Source of the DNA: Paraeggerthella hominis
GTDB taxonomy: Bacteria; Actinomycetota; Coriobacteriia; Coriobacteriales; Eggerthellaceae
Direction: 5' to 3'
Length of the DNA: 64,000 bases
Assembly: GCF_021044775.1 (NCBI RefSeq)
Contig: NZ_JAJNOQ010000001.1
Location: 124,001-188,000, forward strand
This document shows positions 32,667 to 41,343 of the stretch, in pieces. Made by a program: the position numbers and the translations under genes. The first letter of the stretch is position 1. Each line of letters begins with the position of its first letter. The notes beneath the pieces were generated by a model. It saw only the letters and a program-made list of their open reading frames with translations, did not search any database and was not told where the DNA came from.

Positions 32667-32690
32667 AGAGCGAACAAAGGTTCATGTCAA
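32662..32690 (-). promoter_or_regulatory. Promoter of the LexA-regulated small gene
   Basis: On the minus strand TTGACA (32690-32685) and TATTAT (32667-32662) are 17 bases apart, an almost consensus promoter. LexA box 2 fills the spacer. Confidence 0.75.
32671..32684. promoter_or_regulatory. LexA (SOS) box 2
   Basis: CGAACAAAGGTTCA matches the SOS consensus with one change and lies between the -35 and -10 of the divergent promoter and just after the lexA -10. Confidence 0.85.
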
Positions 32691-32699
32691 CATAAAATC

Positions 32700-32713
32700 A
32701 AAACATTTGTTCG
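32700..32713. promoter_or_regulatory. LexA (SOS) box 3
   Basis: AAAACATTTGTTCG, a box with an intact right half, in the lexA leader upstream of the ribosome site. Confidence 0.75.
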
Positions 32714-32733
32714 CTTTTAGGAAAGGATGGAGT

Positions 32734-33372
32734 ATGTCCGAAAAAGTGACGAAGCGCCAACAGGCTGTACTTGATTGCATTGAAGAGTGCATTCGCGAAA
32801 AGGGGTACGGCCCTACCGTGCGCGAGGTTTGCCAAAGCTTGGGGCTCTCCTCCCCTTCCACAGTGCACGTTCACTTGAAAGCGCTTGAAGACAAGGGGCT
32901 TATCAAGCGCGACCCGCTCAAATCCCGTTCTATAGCGCTTACCTATCCTCTTGAAGATGCTGCGCTTGCAACGAACGTCGTGCAGCCGAGTTTCAGCAAG
33001 GTCGTGAACGTTCCGCTGGTCGGAAACGTTGCAGCAGGCTCTCCCATCCTTGCGGAAGAGAACATTACTGACACCATCTCTCTCCCGACCGATATAGTGG
33101 GGGATTCTCCCTCGTTCCTTTTATCGGTTCGCGGGGAAAGCATGATTGAAGCCGGGATCAACGACGGTGACTATGTTGTAGTGAAAGAGCAACCCGTTGC
33201 GAACAACGGGGATATCGTCGTGGCGATTATCGACGACGGTGCAACTGTCAAGCGCTTCTTTAAAGAGCAGGATCATATTCGGCTGCAACCGGAGAACTCC
33301 TCCATGGATCCCATCATCACCCGAGATTGCTCCATCGCGGGCAAAGTAGTCGCAGTGTTTCGCCGTCTTTAA
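32734..33372 (+). CDS. lexA: SOS repressor LexA
   Basis: A 212-residue self-cleaving repressor. The winged helix covers residues ~1-65 (PTVREVCQSLGLSSPSTVHVHL), the cleavage site is A101-G102, and the catalytic pair is S136 and K173 (GESMIE, ATVKRF). GGAAAGG precedes ATG 32734. Three SOS boxes upstream imply autoregulation and control of the divergent small gene; recA at 42.4 kb carries a fourth box. Confidence 0.96.
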   Translation: MSEKVTKRQQAVLDCIEECIREKGYGPTVREVCQSLGLSSPSTVHVHLKALEDKGLIKRDPLKSRSIALTYPLEDAALATNVVQPSFSKVVNVPLVGNVAAGSPILAEENITDTISLPTDIVGDSPSFLLSVRGESMIEAGINDGDYVVVKEQPVANNGDIVVAIIDDGATVKRFFKEQDHIRLQPENSSMDPIITRDCSIAGKVVAVFRRL

Positions 33373-33425
33373 GCGTAAGCGGTTTTTCGAGAGAGACGCA
33401 CTCCCTTATGGTGGCGAAACGATTT

Positions 33426-33460
33426 CAGGCCCATGTTAGAGCAACTCTAACATGGGCCTG
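33426..33460. repeat. 35-bp palindrome with TTAGAG core (copy D)
   Basis: Sixteen-base perfect arms (CAGGCCCATGTTAGAG and its complement) around CAA, located 53 bases after lexA and between the convergent lexA and hflX genes. It shares TTAGAG/CTCTAA with copies A-C. As RNA it would form a very stable hairpin, so it may terminate transcription. Confidence 0.8.
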
Positions 33461-33547
33461 ACGCGCAGATCTTCTCGTGTGCTGCGATGCGGTTAGCAAG
33501 GATTCGCATGATGCAGCAAGCACGCGACCTGGAAACTGCCCGTTGTT

Positions 33548-34861
33548 TTATTCTTCGCAAACGAACGGCGCGAACAATCCGGAAAACGAAGGCGATGCCA
33601 GCATGGTGATCTTCGTTCCCTGCTCTTCGTGGGTCTCCGATAGAATATGGCAACGCTCGTGCGCAAGCGAAACAAGATCCCCCCGGTGGTACGGTAGCAA
33701 CACGCTCAGGTGATCGTCATGCGCGGAAGCAACGCGCGCGATATGCTCGATCAGCCCCGCGATCCCCTCCCCTGTTTCGGCGGAAACGAACCGAGTCTGA
33801 GCATGACGCGTCTCGAGCGCATGTTGATGCTCCTGGTCAAGCAGGTCGCATTTATTGAACACGAGAATGCGCTGAAGATCTTGAGCGCCAATTTGACCCA
33901 GAATGGCATCGACGGCATCTATCTGACCTTGGTATTCCTCTGAAGAAGCATCCACTACATGCAGTACCAAATCCGCGCCCGTAATCTCATCAAGCGTCGA
34001 TTTGAACGCCTCGACAAGCGTCGTCGGAAGCTTTTGAATGAACCCGACCGTATCGGTGATGGTTATTTCCCGGCCTTCAGGAAGCTCGAACTTGCGCGTC
34101 GTGGAGTCCAGCGTGGCGAACAGCTTGTCGTACGCAAGCACATCGGCCTTCGTCAGACGATTGAGCAAGCTCGATTTACCCGCATTCGTATAGCCCGCCA
34201 ACGCCACCTTGAACATGCCGCTCTCGTAGCGACTTTCACGCTGCACCGCACGCACTTCAGAAAGATGCTTGAGCTCGCGCTTGATCGAAGTGATTCGCTT
34301 GCGAACCATGCGCCGGTCGACTTCGAGCTGGCTCTCGCCTTCGCCAAAGCGCGATCCCACACCGCCGCCCATGCGGTTCGATGCCAAGTGGGCCCACATG
34401 CCGCGTAGGCGAGGTAGCAAGTACTGGTTTTGAGCTAGCCGCACCTGCAGACGACCTTCCTTGCTGGTTGCATGCAAGGCGAAGATGTCCAGGATAAGGG
34501 CCGTTCTGTCGATGACCTTCACATCGCGCCCTACCACCTTCTCCAGATTCGCCTGCTGAGAAGGCGTCAGTTCATCGTCGAAAACGACGAGGTCCGCAGC
34601 ATGGGCGCGTGCGAGCTCGGCAACTTCCTCGGCTTTGCCCGTGCCTACGAAGGTGCGAGGATTCGGCGCCTCGAGCTTTTGCGTCGTGCTGGCGACGACG
34701 TCGGCTCCCGCCGTATCTACCAACCGCTCGAGTTCTGCAAGCGACGAGGCTAAGGGCCATGCGGTTCCGGGTCGGTCGACCCCCACAAGAACGGCCCGTT
34801 CGCGCCGTACTTCGGCAGTAGGCGTCATGCCGCGCGTAATCACTGCTTCGAAATCGGACAT
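33548..34861 (-). CDS. hflX: Ribosome-associated GTPase HflX
   Basis: A 437-residue GTPase. The N-terminal HflX domain (~residues 20-205, with the GRLQVRLAQNQYLLPRL region and a Gly-rich GGGVGSRFGEGE linker) precedes the G domain with P-loop GYTNAGKS at 223-230, DTVGF and NKCD. HflX splits stalled or heat-damaged ribosomes. GGAAGG places the start at ATG 34861 rather than upstream in-frame ATGs. It follows miaA closely in a tRNA-modification operon. Confidence 0.93.
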   Translation of the reverse strand: MSDFEAVITRGMTPTAEVRRERAVLVGVDRPGTAWPLASSLAELERLVDTAGADVVASTTQKLEAPNPRTFVGTGKAEEVAELARAHAADLVVFDDELTPSQQANLEKVVGRDVKVIDRTALILDIFALHATSKEGRLQVRLAQNQYLLPRLRGMWAHLASNRMGGGVGSRFGEGESQLEVDRRMVRKRITSIKRELKHLSEVRAVQRESRYESGMFKVALAGYTNAGKSSLLNRLTKADVLAYDKLFATLDSTTRKFELPEGREITITDTVGFIQKLPTTLVEAFKSTLDEITGADLVLHVVDASSEEYQGQIDAVDAILGQIGAQDLQRILVFNKCDLLDQEHQHALETRHAQTRFVSAETGEGIAGLIEHIARVASAHDDHLSVLLPYHRGDLVSLAHERCHILSETHEEQGTKITMLASPSFSGLFAPFVCEE

Positions 34862-34893
34862 CAAGCCATCCTTCCCAGAGAACATCGCTATCT

Positions 34894-35850
34894 TCAACAA
34901 CCGCTTGCAAGCGGTTGAGCTTCTTCGAGAACCGCTAAAGACGCGCGCAGCATCGCACGCACATCGGGAGCGTTTGCATCGATCCAGCGGATGCGCGTAT
35001 CTTTGCGAAACCAGGTACGTTGTCGCTTAGCGTACCGGTGCGTTGCCGTTTTGATACTGAGAATCGCTTCCTCCATGGTAGTTTCACCGTCAAGCGCGGC
35101 AACGATCTCTTTGTACCCGATAGCCTGCGGAGCCGTGATTCCGTTTCTGAACCCTTTTTGGAGCAGATGCTTCACTTCGTCGACCAAGCCGTCTTCGATC
35201 ATCTGGTCGACACGTGCGTCGATCCGAGCGCGAAGAACATCGGGATCGACCGCCAACCCCACGAACACGGCGGGAACGCATTGCGGCAACTGCGCAAGTT
35301 TGGCGCGCTGTTTGGCATACGTCGTACCGTCCTCGAGAAGTTCGAAGGCACGAGCAACGCGCTTCACGTCGGCAGGCGGAATCAAAGCGGCGCTCTCCTT
35401 GTCGCGATCCGCAAGAAGATTCCATAGAGCTTCAAGGCCTTGTTCCTGCGCAATGCGATTGCAACGATCTCGTACAAGATTGCCGACCTGCTCGCCTTTG
35501 GGAAAATCGTAATCGTCTATCGCTGCGCGCACATAAAACCCCGTACCGCCGCAGAGCACGCTTCTTCGTCCGCGCGCGTCGACGTCAAGAAAACAATCTC
35601 GCGCATACGCCTGGAACAACGCCGCCGAATAAGGCTCGCCCGGGTCGACCAAGTCGAATCCGTGGTGGGCCACGATGCGATCCCGAACAGGGAGCTTTCC
35701 CGTGCCGATGTCCATACCGCGATACACTTGCATCGAATCGGCGCTGACCACTTCGCCGTTCAATTCGAAAGCAAGCGCTTGCGCAAGCGCAGTCTTGCCC
35801 GATGCCGTGGGACCTACGACGCATACAACGGGGGCCGAAAGGCTAAACAC
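34894..35850 (-). CDS. miaA: tRNA dimethylallyltransferase
   Basis: A 318-residue enzyme that attaches the isopentenyl group to A37 of tRNAs reading UNN codons. The P-loop GPTASGKT is at residues 13-20, then SADSMQVYRGMDIGTGKL and GGTGFYVRA. Its start overlaps the end of miaB by 8 bases, so the two successive enzymes of ms2i6A synthesis are co-translated. Length normal. Confidence 0.94.
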   Translation of the reverse strand: MFSLSAPVVCVVGPTASGKTALAQALAFELNGEVVSADSMQVYRGMDIGTGKLPVRDRIVAHHGFDLVDPGEPYSAALFQAYARDCFLDVDARGRRSVLCGGTGFYVRAAIDDYDFPKGEQVGNLVRDRCNRIAQEQGLEALWNLLADRDKESAALIPPADVKRVARAFELLEDGTTYAKQRAKLAQLPQCVPAVFVGLAVDPDVLRARIDARVDQMIEDGLVDEVKHLLQKGFRNGITAPQAIGYKEIVAALDGETTMEEAILSIKTATHRYAKRQRTWFRKDTRIRWIDANAPDVRAMLRASLAVLEEAQPLASGC

Positions 35851-37204
35851 CGTCTACAACCTCGCCTGCCAGATACCACGTTTTCGCTTCGTCGATGCGC
35901 ACGCGTACCGTTTGGCCGGTCAGGCTCTTCACCGAAAGCCCTGCAGGAACAGCTGCGTGAACGGTTTGGTTCTTCGGGCTCTTGCCCGTCAGAAGGGTTT
36001 CGTCGCGCTTCGATCCGCCCTCTACCAGCACATCCACCGTAGCTCCCAGGTCTTTCTGATTCGCCTCGAACGCCTTGTCCTGCACAAGGTCCACCAAGCG
36101 ATCGAAACGCTGCTGGATAACCTCGCGCGGGGTGCTATCGTCCATGGAAGCGGCAGGCGTGCCTTCGCGCTTCGAATAGATGAACGTGAACACCTGGTGG
36201 TAGCCCACCTCGTCAAGCAATCGGTAGGTATCTTCGAAATCCTTGGCGGTCTCTCCCGGAAAGCCTACGATGATGTCGGTCGACAGCGCAATATCGGGGC
36301 AGGCGTCGCGCAGTTTGGCGATAAGGCCCCGGTAGTGCTCGCGCGTGTAGCGACGATTCATCGCAGCTAAGACGGCATCGGACCCGGACTGAACCGGAAG
36401 ATGCAAAGCAGGCATAAGAGAGCGTAGCGAACCGAATTTCGCGATCACCTCGTCGGTCAAATCCTTCGGATGGCTCGTGGCAAAGCGGAGCCGCTCGATT
36501 CCCGTTGCGTCGAGCGCATCGAGCACCTGCGCGAAACGAGGCGATCCATACAGATCGCGACCGTACGAATTTACGTTTTGACCCAACAGCGTGATCTCTT
36601 TTACGCCGGCAGCCACATACCGCTCGGCTTCGCTGACGATGTCCTCGAGCGGACGCGACTTCTCCCGCCCGCGCACGTACGGCACGATGCAGTAAGAGCA
36701 GAAGTTGTTGCAGCCGATGGTGATGGGAAGCCAGGCCGCCCATTCGTGCTCGCGCGCCGTGGGCAGCTCGGTCGGAAACGAAGAGGCCGCATCGAGCACT
36801 TCCACCTGATGGCCGCCCTCTTCTATAGCTGCTTGCAAAAGGCATGGCAGCGATCCTAGATTGTGCGTTCCGAACACCACATCAAGATGAGGCAGTTCTT
36901 CGGTAAGCTTCTCGCCGTCGCGCTGGCCGATGCAGCCTCCAACGGCCACAACGCGTTTGGAAAGCGGCGTGCCTTCGCGCAGCGGGATATTCTTGAGCGA
37001 GGCGACTTGGCCGTACAGGCGCGTATCGGCCGCTTCGCGAACGCAGCACGTCATGAACGCGACGATGTCCGCATCCTCGATGGAATCCACCATGAGGGCC
37101 CCTAAGCCCTCGAGCATCCCGGCAATACGCTCGGAATCATGCTTGTTCATTTGGCATCCGAACGTACGGATGCAGAACGTCAAGTTCATAAAGGGAGTTT
37201 GCAT
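35843..37204 (-). CDS. miaB: tRNA-2-methylthio-N6-dimethylallyladenosine synthase
   Basis: A 453-residue radical-SAM methylthiotransferase. The N-terminal UPF0004 domain has three cysteines (FGCQMN, MTCCVR, GGCIGQ) for one cluster; the radical-SAM motif CNNFCSYC follows, and a TRAM domain ends the chain. It adds the methylthio group to i6A37 in tRNA. ATG 37204 is used; ATG 37189 is an alternative. It begins an operon with miaA and hflX. Confidence 0.94.
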   Translation of the reverse strand: MQTPFMNLTFCIRTFGCQMNKHDSERIAGMLEGLGALMVDSIEDADIVAFMTCCVREAADTRLYGQVASLKNIPLREGTPLSKRVVAVGGCIGQRDGEKLTEELPHLDVVFGTHNLGSLPCLLQAAIEEGGHQVEVLDAASSFPTELPTAREHEWAAWLPITIGCNNFCSYCIVPYVRGREKSRPLEDIVSEAERYVAAGVKEITLLGQNVNSYGRDLYGSPRFAQVLDALDATGIERLRFATSHPKDLTDEVIAKFGSLRSLMPALHLPVQSGSDAVLAAMNRRYTREHYRGLIAKLRDACPDIALSTDIIVGFPGETAKDFEDTYRLLDEVGYHQVFTFIYSKREGTPAASMDDSTPREVIQQRFDRLVDLVQDKAFEANQKDLGATVDVLVEGGSKRDETLLTGKSPKNQTVHAAVPAGLSVKSLTGQTVRVRIDEAKTWYLAGEVVDGV

Positions 37205-37217
37205 AGGCTCGTCTATC

Positions 37218-37565
37218 TTAGAGGTCGGAAAGGGAGTCGCGACGCTCGTCGGAAACGGAAGCTCCGACGCCGCGCGTATAGCGAGGATCTACCGCGAATC
37301 GGATTGCGGTGCGGTACTCGCCGTCGATTACGATGTCGGCGAACGAAGGGACGCAAGCGATTTCGATTCCAATAGGCGACAGAAACCCTCGAGAAATAGC
37401 GATGGCTTTGACCGCCTGATTGACGGCTCCCGCTCCCACAGCTTGAATCTCGACGGAAACGCCGTCCTTCACCATGCCGGCGATGGCACCCGCTACGGAA
37501 GCGGGCGACGATTTCGACGACACCTTCAGGCAGCCGACGTCTGGCTTATGCTCTGTAGTGGACAT
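37218..37565 (-). CDS. spoVS: SpoVS-family protein
   Basis: A 115-residue Alba-like protein. Residues ~9-95 (LKVSSKSSPASVAGAIAG, AVGAGAVNQAVKAIAI) are highly typical of SpoVS, which in Bacillus affects spore-coat assembly and septation. A ~20-residue tail (YTRGVGASVSDERRDSL) is extra. No sporulation genes are visible and Coriobacteriia are not spore-formers, so another role (RNA or DNA binding) is likely. GGAT precedes the ATG; miaB starts 13 bases downstream of its stop. Confidence 0.9.
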   Translation of the reverse strand: MSTTEHKPDVGCLKVSSKSSPASVAGAIAGMVKDGVSVEIQAVGAGAVNQAVKAIAISRGFLSPIGIEIACVPSFADIVIDGEYRTAIRFAVDPRYTRGVGASVSDERRDSLSDL

Positions 37566-37734
37566 GCATATCCTTTTTCGTTTGGTCCGTTACGCGTGCG
37601 TTTAGTTCGATAAATATGCTTCGCTCAGCCTGCAATGTTTATGCATTCAACATTCTACCCATTCGATCTATGGCGTGCAACCTGCGGGTATACCGAAACC
37701 ATGGAGAACTCGAAGCGATCAGGGCATCTAGGCG

Positions 37735-38835
37735 TTATCGCAACTTGGCAATAGGAATGGTGATACGAATGCAGTCCTTCCCAACGCGAACCTCCGGGCT
37801 TACCCCCGATTCGAGGTAGTAATCGCGCGCCACGTCTTCGAAAGCTGCGGCAACGCGCTTCGAGAAGATCTCCAAATCCTCGGTGGCGATTTTCAAGCCG
37901 CGCGCATCCTGTGCAGCTGCATGATCGCGCACGTTGCGCGGAGCCGTCGGGGTGTTGTCGGGTTCTGCAACAGCCTCAATGCGAATTCGATCGATAAGCG
38001 GCGATAACGGGGCTATTTCTCCGTCCATGATGCGCCGCGCGCTTCGCTCGGACAATTCAAGGCCCAATCGAGCCGCTTCCTGTGCGAACGAAGCGGGGTC
38101 GGCGCACACCGACAACCGCTTGCTGACAGGAAGGCGGGATGGCTCTTTGCAAAACGCCCTTGCCGACGAGGTCAGCGAAGCAAGCCCGAAGGCGTACAGC
38201 GTGGCGGCCACGTCCGTAGCGGATCCCAGGTACACCGTGCAGCTTGTTCTGCTTTCAATGGCGAACTCGCATGCCGTACGCAGTATGTTTTTAGGACCGC
38301 GTACGACCACGTTCCCCGATTCATTTCGCTCGAACGTGGGGAAACTCGACTGATCGGTCTTCTCCCCCACCTTGTCCAGATTCGTCTCGACGTACAGCGA
38401 AGACCCTTTGCCCGAATCCGAAGCTGCTACGTACGCAGACTCGGAATTGACGGCAATAGAGTACAAAGCCATGCCGCGTCCGTGGACGCCCCATTTATCC
38501 ATGGACATAGTGTCGAGCTTCGAGGTAACGCGCGGCTCGAAGATGCGCTCGTGCATGGAAGGGGGAACGCCGTCTCCATCGTCGATCATGACCAGTTTCC
38601 GCCGCCGATCCTCGCGGGTAACCGCAAGGAAGATACTGCGCGCATGAGCATCGCGTGCGTTTCTCAACATCTCGATAACGATGTCTTCCGTTGACCGTAT
38701 GTCGTGCGCAGCTTGGCGCCGCTCGGCTTCTGCGCTCCTCAAACGGACGAAGCCATCCCCGAGGTCGGTTTCGACCCGGAGATGGCTTTCGCCGCAGACG
38801 TCCTCGATGAAGCTCTCGAGAGAGTCGTGCTTCAC
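37735..38835 (-). CDS. GHKL-type ATPase, unknown function
   Basis: A 366-residue protein with a GHKL (HSP90/MutL/histidine-kinase-like) ATP-binding domain in the first ~170 residues: N-box EMLRNARDAHA, G1 box IDDGDGVP and G2 box GVHGRGMALYSI. No histidine phosphoacceptor, transducer or MutL dimerisation motif is seen; the second half is not recognised. It starts 12 bases after the rny stop, so it shares the rny transcript, and spoVS follows. In Bacillus that position holds the phosphodiesterase ymdB. A role with RNase Y or SpoVS is possible but inferred only from position. Confidence 0.75.
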   Translation of the reverse strand: MKHDSLESFIEDVCGESHLRVETDLGDGFVRLRSAEAERRQAAHDIRSTEDIVIEMLRNARDAHARSIFLAVTREDRRRKLVMIDDGDGVPPSMHERIFEPRVTSKLDTMSMDKWGVHGRGMALYSIAVNSESAYVAASDSGKGSSLYVETNLDKVGEKTDQSSFPTFERNESGNVVVRGPKNILRTACEFAIESRTSCTVYLGSATDVAATLYAFGLASLTSSARAFCKEPSRLPVSKRLSVCADPASFAQEAARLGLELSERSARRIMDGEIAPLSPLIDRIRIEAVAEPDNTPTAPRNVRDHAAAQDARGLKIATEDLEIFSKRVAAAFEDVARDYYLESGVSPEVRVGKDCIRITIPIAKLR

Positions 38836-38847
38836 AACAGATCCGCC

Positions 38848-40380
38848 TTACTTCGCGATGCCGACCGCACGGCTCTCGCGAATGACCACGACCTTCACCT
38901 GGCCGGGGTACTGCATCTCGTTTTCGATGCGCTGCGCGATATCGTGGGCGAGCACCGTGGTAGCCGCTTCGTCCACCGCTTCGGGTTCCACCATGACGCG
39001 TACTTCGCGACCCGCTTGGATTGCGTAGGTGCGCTCGACGCCCTTGTACGAATTCGCGATTTCCTCAAGTTTCTCAAGACGCTTGATATAGGCGTCAAGC
39101 GTCTCTTTGCGCGCACCGGGGCGCGCGGCGGATACGGCGTCTGCAGCCTGGACCAGAACCGCAAGCACGCTCGAAGGCTCCACGTCGTTGTGGTGAGCCT
39201 CGATAGCATGCACGATATCGCCCTTTTCGCCGAAACGGCGCGCAAGGTCGGCGCCGATCACGGCATGGCTTCCCTCGACCTCGTGGTCAACGGCCTTTCC
39301 CAAGTCGTGCAGCAAGCCGGCGCGCTTGGCCGGAATGGGATCGAGTCCCAGCTCCGAAGCCATGACGCCCGACAGGTACGCGACTTCGAGCGAATGGTTG
39401 AGCACATTCTGCCCGTAAGAGGTGCGGTACCGCAAACGACCGAGCGTCCGCACGAGCTCAGGATGCAGGTCGTGAATTCCCGTATCGAACGCAGCTTGTT
39501 CGCCGGCCTCCTGGACGCGTTGGTTCACGAACGCCTCGGCCTTGCCGAACATCTCCTCGATACGAGCCGGATGGATGCGGCCGTCCGCAACAAGGTTCTC
39601 CATCGTGACGCGACCGATCTCGCGGCGCACCGGATCGAAGCAGGAGATCGTCACGCACTCAGGGGTGTCGTCGATGATGAGGTTCGTGCCCGTCAGCTGC
39701 TCGAACGAGCGAATGTTGCGACCTTCGCGGCCGATGATGCGGCCCTTCAGGTCATCCGACGGAATATGGATGGTCGATACCGTGGTTTCAGCGGTATGGT
39801 CGGCCGCAACGCGCTGGATTGCCAGGCTCAGGATCGAACGCGCCTTCTTGTCGGCCTCGGCCTTCGCGCGCGCTTCAGCATCGCGAATGATGGCTGCAGA
39901 GGCATGCGTGACCTCGTCCTTCAGCGTATCGAGCAGCTCGGCTTTCGCCTCGTCAGGGCTCATGCCCGCCACGCGTTCTAGACGATGGTTGATCTCCTGC
40001 TCTGCCTCGGACAGATCGCGTTCGCGGCGATCGAGCTGCCCTTGCATCGACGAGATCTGATGTTCGCGCGAATCAAGCGACTCCACGCGACGGTCGAGCG
40101 ATTCCTCACGCTGGGATATACGGTTCTCGGCGGCGCGCACTTCGCGCATGCGCTCCTTGCTTTCAACTTGCGCTTCCTGCTTGAGCCGAAGCGCTTCGTC
40201 CTTCGCCTCGACGATTGCTTCTCGGCGCAACGTCTCCGCCTGTCGTTTCGCATCGGTCACCACGGATTCCGCTTCTTGCGCCGCACGCTTAGTGGACGCA
40301 TTGACGAGAAAACGCGTGATGACGAATCCGAGGGCGATGCCAGCTGCGGCTCCGACAACGAGCCAGATGATTTCAGGCAT
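38848..40380 (-). CDS. rny: Ribonuclease Y
   Basis: A 510-residue membrane-anchored endoribonuclease. An N-terminal helix ([18 protein letters not shown]) is followed by a long coiled coil (to ~190), a KH domain ([15 protein letters not shown]) and an HD domain ([10 protein letters not shown]). It initiates mRNA decay. GGGGGGAG precedes ATG 40380; the longer upstream frame crosses a terminator and is rejected. Confidence 0.95.
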   Translation of the reverse strand: MPEIIWLVVGAAAGIALGFVITRFLVNASTKRAAQEAESVVTDAKRQAETLRREAIVEAKDEALRLKQEAQVESKERMREVRAAENRISQREESLDRRVESLDSREHQISSMQGQLDRRERDLSEAEQEINHRLERVAGMSPDEAKAELLDTLKDEVTHASAAIIRDAEARAKAEADKKARSILSLAIQRVAADHTAETTVSTIHIPSDDLKGRIIGREGRNIRSFEQLTGTNLIIDDTPECVTISCFDPVRREIGRVTMENLVADGRIHPARIEEMFGKAEAFVNQRVQEAGEQAAFDTGIHDLHPELVRTLGRLRYRTSYGQNVLNHSLEVAYLSGVMASELGLDPIPAKRAGLLHDLGKAVDHEVEGSHAVIGADLARRFGEKGDIVHAIEAHHNDVEPSSVLAVLVQAADAVSAARPGARKETLDAYIKRLEKLEEIANSYKGVERTYAIQAGREVRVMVEPEAVDEAATTVLAHDIAQRIENEMQYPGQVKVVVIRESRAVGIAK

Positions 40381-40437
40381 ACGCTCCCCCCTTTCGTTTC
40401 GCATTCTGTCAGTGTGTTTCAAAGTACTCGTAGGCAT

Positions 40438-40460
40438 AAAAAATCCCGGCAAAACCGGGC
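40438..40460 (-). terminator. Intrinsic hairpin upstream of rny
   Basis: On the minus strand CCCGG-TTTTG-CCGGG is followed by ATTTTTT, 58 bases before the rny start. It lies between recX and rny and may be a second terminator of recA-recX or an rny leader attenuator. Confidence 0.7.
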
Positions 40461-40641
40461 ATGAGCGAACGCACGCGATACGGGAAGCATCGTATGAATT
40501 TGTCTATAAGAAGTACCCTCATCAGGTACGTTTCACCCAAGCTTCTATACATAATAAGGCTTGTATGCGATTTGTAAAAGCCCTCGACAAGAAATATTCG
40601 GAAACGACAAGGCGAAACGCACCTTCACGAACAGGGTCGGC
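40461..40641. other. Spacer between recX terminator and rny leader hairpin
   Basis: About 180 AT-richer bases, probably containing the rny promoter on the minus strand (TTACAA and TATTAT near 40575-40545 are weak candidates). A short GTACC/GGTAC hairpin lies near 40520. No gene or known RNA recognised. Confidence 0.45.
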
Positions 40642-40677
40642 AAAACGGAGGCGTCGGACGGCTTGCACGTCCGACGC
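40642..40677 (-). terminator. Terminator of recA-recX
   Basis: A perfect 10-bp stem (GCGTCGGACG with CGTCCGACGC, seven-base loop) followed after CTCCG by TTTT on the minus strand, 6 bases beyond the recX stop. Confidence 0.75.
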
Positions 40678-40683
40678 CCGGCC

Positions 40684-41337
40684 TTACCCTATCCGGTCGA
40701 ACTGCGCCGAGCAAAGGGATTCATGCCATTGACGGGCGGCCGAGGAAGCGACCGATGAGCCGTAGCCCTTCTGGACGAGTTTTCTATACGCCGCCTCTCG
40801 AGCGTTCTTCGACCGAGGGGGCTTCCGCTCGAGCAAAGCGATGGCGCGCGAGATCTCCGACGCATCGTCGCCGACCCCCTGCCCTTCGGACAACGACGCG
40901 ACTTCGTCGACGGCAATGCCAAGATCCTCGAGCTCGGCGACGATGCCGCGGCGCCCCTTGCCCTGCGAAAGACGGCTTCGGACGAGCACGTCGGCATAGC
41001 GAAGATCGTCGACAAGACCGCATGCCTGGGCGCGCGCCACCGCTTCCTCGACGGCATCCTCGCAAAATCCCTCGCGCACTAAACGTCGGCGCAAAGCCTC
41101 GCTTGCCTGTTCGCGCGCGCAGGCAAGGCGCTCGATCTTGCGAAACGCGCGCTCAGGCGAATCGTCCGGCCCTTCTTTATCCCGGCCGACGGAAACGCTC
41201 TCGCACGAGGCGGGTCGTGCTTTTCGCTCGGAGCTCGTTGCCTGACGCGCACCGGGCAACGAGCTCCGTTCCCCCGATTCGATCGCAGCGATATTCGCCC
41301 GCAAGAGGGCTTTCACGTCGTCGGAGCTATGCGACAT
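40684..41337 (-). CDS. recX: RecA regulator RecX
   Basis: A 217-residue protein with the RecX helical repeats in residues ~65-215 (REQASEALRRRLVREGF, VDDLRYADVLVRSRL, AYRKLVQKGYG). The first ~60 residues are polar and poorly conserved. RecX modulates RecA filaments. It starts 6 bases after recA, so both are induced together by the SOS response. Confidence 0.9.
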   Translation of the reverse strand: MSHSSDDVKALLRANIAAIESGERSSLPGARQATSSERKARPASCESVSVGRDKEGPDDSPERAFRKIERLACAREQASEALRRRLVREGFCEDAVEEAVARAQACGLVDDLRYADVLVRSRLSQGKGRRGIVAELEDLGIAVDEVASLSEGQGVGDDASEISRAIALLERKPPRSKNAREAAYRKLVQKGYGSSVASSAARQWHESLCSAQFDRIG

Positions 41338-41343
41338 GACGCG

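Noticed and set aside
40500..40545. CTGATGAG on the minus strand as a hammerhead ribozyme core
   Set aside because: GAAAC lies only a few bases before it, leaving no room for stems I and III and no cleavage triplet in the right place; the sequence is a plain GTACC/GGTAC hairpin.
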